5,215 nt of DNA from Acidimicrobiaceae bacterium (GTDB lineage: Bacteria; Actinomycetota; Acidimicrobiia; Acidimicrobiales; Bog-793), in assembly GCA_027459565.1 (NCBI GenBank), contig DAIDIA010000235.1:1-5215 (forward strand), read 5' to 3'. Position numbers and translations under genes: made by a program. Under the pieces are notes generated by a model that worked only from the letters and a program-made list of their open reading frames with translations, searched no databases and was not told the origin of the DNA. Each line of letters begins with the position of its first letter. Position 1 is the first letter of the stretch. Positions 1 through 5,215 of the stretch are shown here, piece by piece.

Positions 1-164
1 ACGTACTGACTGACCCAAGAAACCGCTTCGTCGACGCTCCGATCAAGCCAGGAGATACTTGCCTCACCCACCCCGACGATGCCCTCATCGGTAAGTACTT
101 CTACCATGATCCAGTCTTGAAGTCCCCCGTAGACGATGAAGCTTCGTACGTCAGTAACCTTCAA
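1..164 (-). CDS. Mandelate racemase/muconate lactonizing-type enzyme (enolase superfamily), N-terminal fragment
   Basis: Only the first 54 codons are in the window; the gene continues past the left edge. The readable protein has the form of the N-terminal capping domain of enolase-superfamily dehydratases and racemases: a first strand LKVTDVRSFIVY, then DWIMVEVLTDEGIVGVGEAS, where the TDEGIVGxGEA turn is characteristic of galactonate dehydratase and mandelate racemase relatives. The catalytic barrel (metal ligands and Lys/His bases) lies outside, so the substrate cannot be named. Members abstract a proton alpha to a carboxylate with Mg2+ assistance in sugar-acid or aromatic-acid catabolism. 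The start is TTG at 164-162: an in-frame TAG lies just upstream, no ATG or GTG intervenes, and AAGGAG at 179-174 sits 9 nt before it. The gene follows the cyclase gene by 26 nt, so the two are almost certainly co-transcribed. The superfamily is confident; the exact function is unknown. Confidence 0.85.
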   Translation of the reverse strand, partial: MKVTDVRSFIVYGGLQDWIMVEVLTDEGIVGVGEASISWLDRSVDEAVSWVSQY

Positions 165-173
165 TCGTGCTAA

Positions 174-179
174 CTCCTT
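174..179 (-). promoter_or_regulatory. Ribosome binding site for the TTG-started enolase-superfamily gene
   Basis: On the minus strand GGGGAAGGAG is followed by nine bases and then TTG. It is the only start codon between the in-frame TAG and the conserved N-terminal strand, so this strong Shine-Dalgarno sequence decides the start. It lies in the 26-nt gap after the cyclase stop codon, so translation need not depend on a separate promoter. Confidence 0.7.
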
Positions 180-190
180 CCCCTATGCCA

Positions 191-874
191 CTACCGAGCG
201 ATGCCGTAAACCGTACACGGAGCACTATCCGTCCCTTCGACAAGCAGTGGGGCAACCCAAACTTCGCGGAGGTCGCTGAGATCCTGGTCAAGGTTGAGGT
301 CCTCGATAATCAGAAACTTGCGCCCTTCACCACCGAGGACGACGTTGTGGGCGCGCATCGTTTCACTCAGGTACTTGATACAAGAAAATGACGGCACATC
401 CATTCCCACGGCCCGAAGTTGAGGAAATTGCTCCCGCAGATAGGTTGCACTCGCGACGCCAAATCCGGGGCACTGATCGCGGTAGCGGCTTGGAGCCTGA
501 GAACGAACTGGTCCATAACCAAAGCGAATGAGTAGGAGATCAGCCGATCGAATTGTGTTGGCGTGAGGCACCAGATGCTCTGGCTGTACGACCTCGCCAT
601 CGCTCAGGTGAAGATCGATGATGGCGGGACGATCGAAGTAAAAGTCACTCGGGGCAAAGGCCGTAATAGGCAACCCGGTCGCCTCGACGTGCCGCGGAGC
701 ATCCACGTGCGTACCGGAGTGGTTTGCCATTGTAATGATGAAGACGTTCGCATCGTCTCCTGCGTCGAGGCTATACTTTCGGGCCAATTGAAGGGGAGGG
801 ATCGCCGGTGGGAGGGGATCGTTCAGGCGCAATGGATAGGAGAGACGCAGAATGTTGGCCAGTCGCATGGTCAT
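191..874 (-). CDS. Cyclase-family metal-dependent hydrolase (kynurenine formamidase-like)
   Basis: A 227-residue cytosolic protein, about the normal length for the cyclase family (the KynB / isatin hydrolase fold), whose members hydrolyse amide or lactam/lactone bonds with Zn2+ or Mn2+. The family signature HxGTHxDxPxH is present as HSGTHVDAPRH, with His52, His56, Asp58 and His62. A second conserved patch near the C-terminus, AHNVVL...IIEDLNL, supplies His176 and Glu191, the pair that in KynB helps form the metal site. The N-terminal motif LSYPLRLNDPLPP is also typical. Three ATGs lie close together (877, 874, 868). The Shine-Dalgarno at 886-880 is only 2 nt from the first, 5 nt from the second and 11 nt from the third, so I chose 874. 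The gene lies between the GntR regulator (16 nt upstream) and an enolase-superfamily enzyme (26 nt downstream), which argues for a catabolic hydrolase rather than tryptophan degradation proper: no other kyn gene is visible. The family is secure; the substrate is unknown. Confidence 0.9.
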   Translation of the reverse strand: MTMRLANILRLSYPLRLNDPLPPAIPPLQLARKYSLDAGDDANVFIITMANHSGTHVDAPRHVEATGLPITAFAPSDFYFDRPAIIDLHLSDGEVVQPEHLVPHANTIRSADLLLIRFGYGPVRSQAPSRYRDQCPGFGVASATYLREQFPQLRAVGMDVPSFSCIKYLSETMRAHNVVLGGEGRKFLIIEDLNLDQDLSDLREVWVAPLLVEGTDSAPCTVYGIAR

Positions 875-879
875 CATGC

Positions 880-886
880 CCTCCTT
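880..886 (-). promoter_or_regulatory. Ribosome binding site deciding the cyclase start
   Basis: The minus strand reads AAGGAGG, an almost perfect Shine-Dalgarno sequence, in the 16-nt gap between the regulator's TAA and the cyclase start. Its distance favours the second of three clustered ATG codons (874, 5-nt spacer) over the first (877, 2 nt); the third (868, 11 nt) remains possible. Confidence 0.7.
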
Positions 887-890
887 ATCG

Positions 891-1655
891 TTAGTTCGCT
901 GCTTGCGTTGCCTCAGCAGGCCACGAATTATCGCCCGTCTGGACGCCGTCAGCGAAATAGCCGCGCAGGTCGCTGTCGTGACACTGCAGTGCCTGCTCGA
1001 CGTAGGTCAAGAAGTCGGCGTTCATACGACTAAAGAGCTCGCGGAAAGCCACGGCATCCTTGCGCTCGAACACGGCCAAAGTCGTGTGGTGATCCTGTTC
1101 GTCCTGCTGCCAGTACCTCGCGTTTGGCTCCAGGCAGAAACGGGAGTAACGCTGCATGCGATCGAATAAGTCGAGGAGCAGCTTCGTCAGAACCGGATTG
1201 CGCGTCGCGTCGAAAAGCGTCAGATGAAAGGGACGGTGTGCCTGACGATACGCTTCCCAGTCTCCTCGAAGCGCCGCGTCTTGCATCCGGTCGAGCCAGG
1301 ATCGGGTCCGATTGAGTTCGTCTCGCGTGATATTGTCGGCTGCTAACTCGAAAGCAGCGACCTCCAGGACAAGCCGAACGTGCTGGCAGTTGCGCAATTC
1401 CTGGAGCGACAGATGGCTGACAACCGCTCCCCGATGTGGGGAGAGTGTAACGAGTTCTTCCGCTTCGAGACGCAGGAATGCCTCACGCAGTGGAGTTTTG
1501 CTGGTATTGAGTTGAGCGGAGATGTGTGCCTCGACAAGAGGTTGGCGGGGAACGAGCTTCCCAGCCAGAATCGACGCTCGGAGCGTCTCGTAGACCTGAT
1601 CGCGTACGGTTACTCGCTTGGGGATAGAGGGAACGACATTCTCGATTCCGCGCAT
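891..1655 (-). CDS. GntR-family transcriptional regulator, FadR/FCD subfamily
   Basis: A 254-residue DNA-binding regulator. Residues ~14-82 form the GntR winged helix-turn-helix: VYETLRASILAGKL, then LVEAHISAQLNTSKTPLREA (recognition helix) and LRLEAEELVTLSPHRGAVV (wing). Residues ~85-225 are the all-helical FCD ligand domain, with the typical HRPFHLTLFDATRNPVL helix. FCD domains usually bind a metal through Asp-x3-His, His and His, and then sense small carboxylates. By eye alignment the ligands here are His140, His144, His189 and Met211, so the Asp and the last His appear replaced and metal binding may be altered. I chose ATG 1655, preceded by GAGG with a 7-nt spacer. A longer reading from TTG 1697 has no ribosome binding site and would run through the putative operator. 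The gene is first in an operon with the cyclase and enolase-superfamily genes, and probably senses their pathway's metabolite and represses its own operon. Confidence 0.9.
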   Translation of the reverse strand: MRGIENVVPSIPKRVTVRDQVYETLRASILAGKLVPRQPLVEAHISAQLNTSKTPLREAFLRLEAEELVTLSPHRGAVVSHLSLQELRNCQHVRLVLEVAAFELAADNITRDELNRTRSWLDRMQDAALRGDWEAYRQAHRPFHLTLFDATRNPVLTKLLLDLFDRMQRYSRFCLEPNARYWQQDEQDHHTTLAVFERKDAVAFRELFSRMNADFLTYVEQALQCHDSDLRGYFADGVQTGDNSWPAEATQAAN

Positions 1656-1661
1656 CCAATT

Positions 1662-1666
1662 TCCTC
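1662..1666 (-). promoter_or_regulatory. Ribosome binding site deciding the GntR regulator start
   Basis: The minus strand reads GAGGA, followed by AATTGG and ATG at 1655. The TTG 42 nt further upstream has no purine-rich element before it. This supports the shorter, 254-residue protein and places the palindrome at 1681-1695 outside the coding sequence. Confidence 0.6.
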
Positions 1667-1680
1667 GAATCTCGCGATGC

Positions 1681-1695
1681 GCGATATCATATCGC
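1681..1695 (-). promoter_or_regulatory. Perfect 15-bp palindrome overlapping a -10 hexamer: likely operator/promoter of the gntR operon
   Basis: The sequence GCGATAT-G-ATATCGC is a perfect 7-1-7 inverted repeat ending 25 bp before the chosen regulator start. Within it, TATGAT (1691-1686, minus strand) differs from the -10 consensus by one base and would put transcription start near 1679, giving a ~24-nt leader. No convincing -35 is seen: the hexamer at 17-bp spacing is TAGCGT. GntR/FCD proteins bind short palindromes as dimers and often repress their own operon, and occupancy here would block the polymerase. The half-site does not match the classic FadR TGGT...ACCA pattern, so binding by this regulator is inferred from position and symmetry. 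Confidence 0.5.
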
Positions 1696-1722
1696 AAATG
1701 TTCAGGGAACGCTACCGCGACG

Positions 1723-1737
1723 ACACCCGAGGGGTGT
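1723..1737. repeat. Short inverted repeat upstream of the gntR promoter
   Basis: ACACCC-GAG-GGGTGT is a perfect 6-bp inverted repeat with a 3-bp centre. Its centre is 42 bp (about four helical turns) from the centre of the palindrome at 1681-1695 and lies upstream of the expected -35 position, as an activator or second regulator site would. The half-site differs from that of the operator candidate, so if it is a site it is probably for another protein. It could also be chance. Confidence 0.3.
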
Positions 1738-1798
1738 AACCAGTTTCTGTAAAAGGAGTGGAGGGGGGAGGCGCTAGCAGGAAGTGATAAGGTGGGGG

Positions 1799-1834
1799 AA
1801 AAAGACGACCGCCGTCTCTTCCCGGGCGGCGGTC
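1799..1834 (-). terminator. Rho-independent terminator for the macro-DUF4062/nuclease transcript
   Basis: On the minus strand GACCGCCG (1834-1827) pairs perfectly with CGGCGGTC (1814-1807) around a 12-nt loop, followed by GTCTTTTT. The GC-rich 8-bp stem with a T-run on the minus side only is the form of an intrinsic terminator for leftward transcription. It lies 111 nt after the DUF4062 stop codon and before the gntR promoter, so it would insulate the two blocks. Directly upstream (1834-1865) a second, weaker hairpin CAGGAA...TTCCTG may stack on it. Confidence 0.7.
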
Positions 1835-1945
1835 AGGAAAGAAAAGCTCTTGGAAACTCTTCCTGCCTCCATCCTAATTCTACAGCCGCACTTCGATGGT
1901 AAACTCGACCATCACAAGCGATGAGAGCGGGGAATCAGTGCCACA

Positions 1946-3296
1946 TCACGAAGACCCCTGTGATCGGTACTCCCGTAGCGTCTTCTCCACCTTCGCCCGG
2001 AGGTCGTCGACGCCGCGGAACATCCCGCAAACGTGATCTTGGAGCACGTGTTTGCGAAAGACCATGAGCTTGGCAAAGCCCTCGGCATCCATCTCCAGCT
2101 TATCGAGAGTAATCGAGGCGCTCTGATCCATTACGAACATCAACCGAGGCTTGTTGCTCGCTACCGCCTGGCGGTATTCGAGCTCGGTCATGGAGAAGCC
2201 GCTGTTGGCATCGATCGAACCGTAGCGCATGCCAAGCAAGCCAAGATAGATGTCCGATTCTTCGACCCTCTGACGGATGTACTCGCCAGGTGCCGGAGTC
2301 CCGGGGGTGAACTCCTCCATCCCGACGAAATGTAGCTCAAGCGTACGAACAATCTCCATGACAGCCTGGCGATGCAAGATCAAGTCGCCGTAGGTTGAGC
2401 TTACAAAGCCCGTGCGCGGTTGAACGCGCGGCTTCTGGTAGCCATCCGGGTTCAGTTCCCGAAGGTAAATCTCCCGCAGCCGCGCAATCTCCTCGAGGCC
2501 GACCCGAATCCCGCTCACCTTCGCGGTCGAGAGCGCGTTGGTATTCGTCAACGCAGCCAGGAGATCGGATTCGAGGCGATCGCGCTGGCGACCGAGATGG
2601 AGGAGCATCTCGTAGATCTCGCGCCGCCGCTGCTCGGGGGAGGGAGGCTGACCAGCCTCGGATTTCCCTCCCGCGCCCGGAGCGATGACGACATCCTGCC
2701 CGTCCTTTCGGGCTGTCAGCAGCCCCAGGCTTTCACGGATTCGACTCTCAAACAGCGCGATCAGCTCCTCTTTCGATCGGTGGCCATAGCGATCGAAGAG
2801 GTAGAGCTCAACCCGAACCTGATACATGTTATCGAGCAGCGCGCGGACCAAGACTTCAGCCATTTCCTTTGCCACGTCGTCCAAAGGGATTCCGGCGAGC
2901 CCGGTGCCAATTGCCGGAAACGCGACCGAGTGGCAGCCGAGGAGGGGCAAGAGCTGCATGGTGCGCTGCACGATCTTGCGGACGATCGCACCATTTGGGA
3001 GCTCGGTGTCCTGGAATTGCTCTTGTATCGATGAAAGCGTGATCGCGTGGATAATGTATTTGGCGGGAAGCTTGTTCGCGCTCGTGACGAACCTCACCGA
3101 CCTTCGCGGGAGTGTGCTTTCGCACTTCCCAATCCGGTGGCCCTTCCGCCGCCACTTCGATGGCCCGGGATATTCCGCCTCCCCGTGAAAGATCTCCGTC
3201 ATCAGAACTGACAATCACTTCCGCGGTTGATTTGGCGACGTTGCCGAAGCAAAGAGTGATCGTTGAACTGTTGACTGCGTAGGTCTTCTCCTCCAC
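1946..3296 (-). CDS. Macro domain - helical linker - DUF4062 (TIR-like) fusion protein, split by a frameshift
   Basis: Two overlapping frames together encode one protein of ~450 residues. The first frame (GTG 3296, with GGGAGG 5 nt upstream) gives residues 1-70: strand ITLCFGNV, then VIVSSDDGDLSRGGGISRAI, the macro-domain ribose loop. The second frame continues from about 3088 with VTSANKLPAKYIIHAIT and SVAFPAIGTGLAGIPLDDVA, the phosphate-binding loop. Macro domains bind ADP-ribose or related nucleotides, or remove ADP-ribose. After a charged helical linker (~200-285), residues ~296-443 are DUF4062: FVSSTYGDL, then SDIYLGLLGMRYGSI and FSMTELEYRQA. DUF4062 has a TIR-like fold and usually sits at the N-terminus of large conflict proteins; here it is C-terminal with nothing after it. 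The nominal start of the second frame (TTG 3214) has no ribosome site and gives non-macro sequence, so it is an artefact of the shift. The gene follows the DUF262-DUF1524 gene by 61 bp. An NAD/ADP-ribose signalling or sensing role is inferred. Whether the gene is functional is unresolved. Confidence 0.8.
3087..3095 (-). other. Frameshift point within the macro domain
   Basis: The minus strand reads GAG GTT CGT CAC GAG in the upstream frame (…KVGEVR then unrelated sequence) and TTC GTC ACG AGC in the downstream frame (…VTSANKLPAKYIIHA). Macro homologues usually have about three residues between the acidic residue of GE/GD and the T of VTSA. A loss of two bases here (for example one GT from CGTGTCACG) would therefore explain the shift best; an extra single base is the alternative. 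There is no homopolymer or classic slippery heptamer, which makes programmed frameshifting unlikely. Confidence 0.7.
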
Positions 3297-3301
3297 CGTT
3301 G

Positions 3302-3307
3302 CCTCCC
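3302..3307 (-). promoter_or_regulatory. Ribosome binding site for the macro-DUF4062 gene
   Basis: The minus strand reads GGGAGG, a 5-nt spacer CAACG, then GTG at 3296. The site supports translation beginning at the macro-domain N-terminus, upstream of the frameshift, and shows that the first frame is a real gene start. It lies in the 61-bp gap after the nuclease stop codon, where I see no terminator, so the two genes are likely co-transcribed. Confidence 0.65.
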
Positions 3308-3357
3308 ACGTGACGCTAACCTTTTAGACTGATCCCCAGGAACCGGGTCGGAATCTC

Positions 3358-5139
3358 CTACCCTGCCCCATCCACCGAAAGGACCTCTTTAAGCTTGGTC
3401 AGAATAAGTTGCTCCCGATACGAGTGGAAATTAGGAAAGTTGACGAAGTCGAGGTCGACGTCGGGGATCAGATGATTTTTTCGATAGGCTTCGAGTGCTT
3501 GAGGACTGGGGCATTCTGCCTCAAGCCATGTGCCAAACTCTTTGTCCGACTTCTCCTCGTTCGGTATCCCCTGGAGAAGCTGCAAGTTCGCGAGGTCATT
3601 GACGTGGTCCAGCCAGAGGTGCCACTCGCTCTGCGGGATCCCCCGGGCGGCGAGCGTTTTCGGCGTGAAAAGCGCTCGCGGGAAGATGTGGTCGATGTGG
3701 AACTTCTGGTCGTACTTGAGCCAAGGGTAGAGGAGCGCGAGGATACTGAAAGCGTAGTTATCACCGTATTCGTAGTCCAGGAGGCCTTCCAGTTCGGCCT
3801 GGCTGAAGTCCATTGATCGAGGCGTCGCCCGGAACTCCGAGCGGATCTGATCGGCCGGGAATTCATCCAGATTCGCCTGGAGTATTCGCCGAATCGGACG
3901 GAGAACGCCATCGGGTTGCCCGCTGAAGATCCGTCTGAGCAGAGAGATGGCGAGCCATCGGCGCATCGCGGAGCGGTCGTCGCGGAAACCGGCTGACTCG
4001 ACGAAGTTCTTTGGAGAACCTTTCCGGTCCAAGTAGTAGGCGAGGGGGATAATCGCATTGTTCGAGGTGAGCGTCTGCGCATTGTAGCCCCAGCTCGCGA
4101 CGAGGTTGACGGTCAGGCGAAGGGCGTCGGCGATCCGATCCCAGTGCTCTTCGATCGTGCGCATGTTATCGCGGGTGAAGCTGCCAACCCGAAACTCGAT
4201 CGATTGGATGTCGGCAAGGACCAAACTGGCCTTCAGGACGAAGTCCTTGGTAAACGTCATCCCGTCCATCAGCCGGTTTAACTCGTCGACTAATCCGTGG
4301 ATCTCTTTACGCGCGTCTCGCTGTTGCCATTGCGCCGAGGCAATCGAGAGAAGCATATCGGAGTAGCTGAGGACGGTGCCGCCGGAATTCACGCGAATGA
4401 AGATATTAAGGACACGATCGAGATCCTGCTCTTCTTCGAGGTAGTAGTTGATCAGGGGATGCTCCTTCACCACCCTAAAAAGCTGCACCAGCGTCCGCCT
4501 CGGATAGCTTTGCCCCTTCTCGGTGAGGCCTCGATCCTGGCAGTAATCAATGGCCGTATCGATCGATTCAAACTCCAGCACTCGGTTGACCGGAAACCAA
4601 ACGTCCGGGTTTTCTGGATCGATGTCGCTCGGCCGAAGTAACTTGAACTCATACGCGAGTTCAGAGTCCTTGTCTTGAGGTCCAAGCAGATTCAAATAGA
4701 GGCGACGCTCCGCGAAAGCTCCGTTCGTGGACCAGCGCGCCCACGGAACCTTCGTGGCGTAGTAGCCTTTCAAGCCGATATTCAGCGCCGTGAGACGTTG
4801 CTGACCGTCCAAGACGGCGGTGAGGGGCCGTTCGCCGACGACGCTCAAAGGTTCGTTGTGGCGGTGGTCACGTTGGTGATACCGATCCATAAAGCGGTAG
4901 AACTGATACTGGCGCAGGTTATTCGGCTTGATCTGCCAGAACAAGAACGACCCGATCGGATAGCCTCGCAGCAACGAGTCGAACATCCGCTCGATCTGTT
5001 CCGGCGTCCAGACAAACTCCCGCTGGATAGCCGGCAGGACGTACTCGTTCGCCTGAATGCCTTCGATGACCTTGCTGAGTTTGATAGTCTGGTCTGGACC
5101 ACTTTGATCATCGGGAATGGCCCACGTAGACAGGTCGAT
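3358..5139 (-). CDS. DUF262-DUF1524 (GmrSD-type) modification-dependent nuclease, start codon not visible
   Basis: A single polypeptide of ~593 residues with both halves of the GmrSD architecture. The N-terminal DUF262 domain (ParB/sulfiredoxin-like, NTP-using) shows IKLSKVIEGI, YVLPAIQREFVW (res ~33-44), FDSLLRGYPIGSFLFW, the nucleotide-binding motif LDGQQRLTALN (res ~110-120) and IFIRVNSGGTVLSYSD (~247-261). The C-terminal DUF1524 His-Me-finger nuclease shows FHIDHIFPRALF (His481, Asp483, His484) followed by VNDLANLQLL and IPNEEKSD, with the Asn and Lys expected of the family. Relatives such as GmrSD, BrxU and SspE cut DNA carrying foreign or missing modifications. The first in-frame ATG (4986) falls inside the conserved QREFVW...FDSLLRGYP block, so the real protein begins earlier. 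Homology-like sequence (DLSTWAIPDD) continues to ~5135, but between there and the in-frame TAA at 5160 no ATG, GTG or TTG occurs. I end the call at ATC 5139. Its neighbours are an unidentified gene ending at 5144 and the macro-DUF4062 gene. Family assignment is firm; target modification unknown. Confidence 0.88.
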   Translation of the reverse strand: MDLSTWAIPDDQSGPDQTIKLSKVIEGIQANEYVLPAIQREFVWTPEQIERMFDSLLRGYPIGSFLFWQIKPNNLRQYQFYRFMDRYHQRDHRHNEPLSVVGERPLTAVLDGQQRLTALNIGLKGYYATKVPWARWSTNGAFAERRLYLNLLGPQDKDSELAYEFKLLRPSDIDPENPDVWFPVNRVLEFESIDTAIDYCQDRGLTEKGQSYPRRTLVQLFRVVKEHPLINYYLEEEQDLDRVLNIFIRVNSGGTVLSYSDMLLSIASAQWQQRDARKEIHGLVDELNRLMDGMTFTKDFVLKASLVLADIQSIEFRVGSFTRDNMRTIEEHWDRIADALRLTVNLVASWGYNAQTLTSNNAIIPLAYYLDRKGSPKNFVESAGFRDDRSAMRRWLAISLLRRIFSGQPDGVLRPIRRILQANLDEFPADQIRSEFRATPRSMDFSQAELEGLLDYEYGDNYAFSILALLYPWLKYDQKFHIDHIFPRALFTPKTLAARGIPQSEWHLWLDHVNDLANLQLLQGIPNEEKSDKEFGTWLEAECPSPQALEAYRKNHLIPDVDLDFVNFPNFHSYREQLILTKLKEVLSVDGAG

Positions 5140-5143
5140 TGAA

Positions 5144-5215
5144 TTACCCTGAGCGCATTACGACGAGGCTCAGGGGCAGGAAGTGCGCAGGAGAAAGGCG
5201 ACCGTGGAACTCTAC
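5144..5215 (-). CDS. C-terminal end of an unidentified upstream gene
   Basis: From the right edge one minus-strand frame stays open for 23 codons, containing FHGRLSPAHFLPLSLVV, and ends at TAA 5146-5144. The fragment is too short to assign and could be chance. Its TAA sits exactly where the nuclease gene should begin. If a single G had been lost after base 5143, the original would have read TAATG, a stop/start overlap typical of translationally coupled operon genes. That supports a real upstream partner in the same operon, but only by inference. Confidence 0.3.
   Translation of the reverse strand, partial: VEFHGRLSPAHFLPLSLVVMRSG

Noticed and set aside
563..1033. Plus-strand open frame of 156 codons across the cyclase and regulator genes
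   Set aside because: It lies antisense to two well-supported genes, is rich in Arg with no recognisable domain, and has no ribosome site.
1656..1697. N-terminal extension of the GntR regulator from TTG 1697
   Set aside because: It has no ribosome binding site, would place the palindrome in the coding sequence, and adds residues before the normal winged-helix start.
1895..1913. Hairpin GATGGT-loop-ACCATC after the DUF4062 gene
   Set aside because: It is only 6 bp with no T-run on either strand; the GC-rich stem at 1807-1834 is a much better terminator.
2420..3034. Plus-strand open frame of 204 codons opposite the macro-DUF4062 gene
   Set aside because: The minus strand here encodes clear macro and linker sequence; the plus frame is a shadow of GC-rich codon bias.
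3092..3214. Start of the DUF4062 reading frame at TTG 3214 as a genuine separate protein
   Set aside because: The first ~41 residues do not resemble any macro domain, while the overlapping frame does; there is no good ribosome site.
3468..4082. Minus-strand open frame of 204 codons inside the nuclease gene
   Set aside because: It is Ser/Arg-rich and out of frame with the conserved DUF262-DUF1524 motifs; a shadow frame.
4845..5111. Minus-strand 88-codon frame starting MIKVVQ
   Set aside because: It overlaps the conserved DUF262 N-terminus in another frame and is Ser/Arg-rich with no domain.
1..5215. CRISPR arrays, tRNA/rRNA genes, insertion sequences
   Set aside because: I saw no regularly spaced repeats, cloverleaf-like segments, transposase motifs or terminal inverted repeats.

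Overview
All recognisable genes lie on the minus strand. The DNA is moderately GC-rich and TTG/GTG start codons are common, which suggests a free-living, GC-rich bacterium. The phylum cannot be fixed from the sequence. A Chloroflexota-like (Thermomicrobia-type) source is only an impression from the style of the catabolic proteins. Two unrelated blocks are separated by a ~290 bp intergenic region (1656-1945) that holds a terminator for one block and a promoter/operator for the other.

Right block (about 1946-5215), a candidate defence cassette read right to left. (i) The last 23 codons of an unidentified gene run in from the right edge. (ii) A ~593-residue DUF262-DUF1524 protein follows. This is the GmrSD-type architecture of modification-dependent nucleases, with the DGQQR motif and the HIDHIFP nuclease motif intact but with no ordinary start codon visible. 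(iii) After 61 bp comes a gene that joins an ADP-ribose-binding macro domain, a charged helical linker and a C-terminal DUF4062 (TIR-like) domain. This gene is split by one frameshift near 3087-3095: the macro N-terminus is in one frame and the rest of the macro domain plus DUF4062 is in another. Read across the shift it is one ~450-residue protein. A hairpin followed by a T-run at 1799-1834 probably terminates the block.

Left block (1 to about 1695), a small catabolic operon read right to left. A GntR/FCD (FadR-type) regulator is followed after 16 bp by a cyclase-family (kynurenine-formamidase-like) metal hydrolase. After a further 26 bp comes the first 54 codons of a mandelate racemase/muconate lactonizing-type (enolase superfamily) enzyme that starts with TTG and leaves the window. 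A perfect 7-1-7 palindrome overlaps a -10-like hexamer just upstream of the regulator and is a good candidate for an autoregulatory operator. The metabolite handled by the operon cannot be read from the sequence.

The most notable content is the pairing of a GmrSD-type nuclease with a macro-DUF4062 fusion. Nuclease sensing of foreign DNA next to a possible NAD/ADP-ribose signalling protein would make sense as an antiphage system. The frameshift and the lost start codon leave open whether the cassette is intact (sequencing errors) or decaying.
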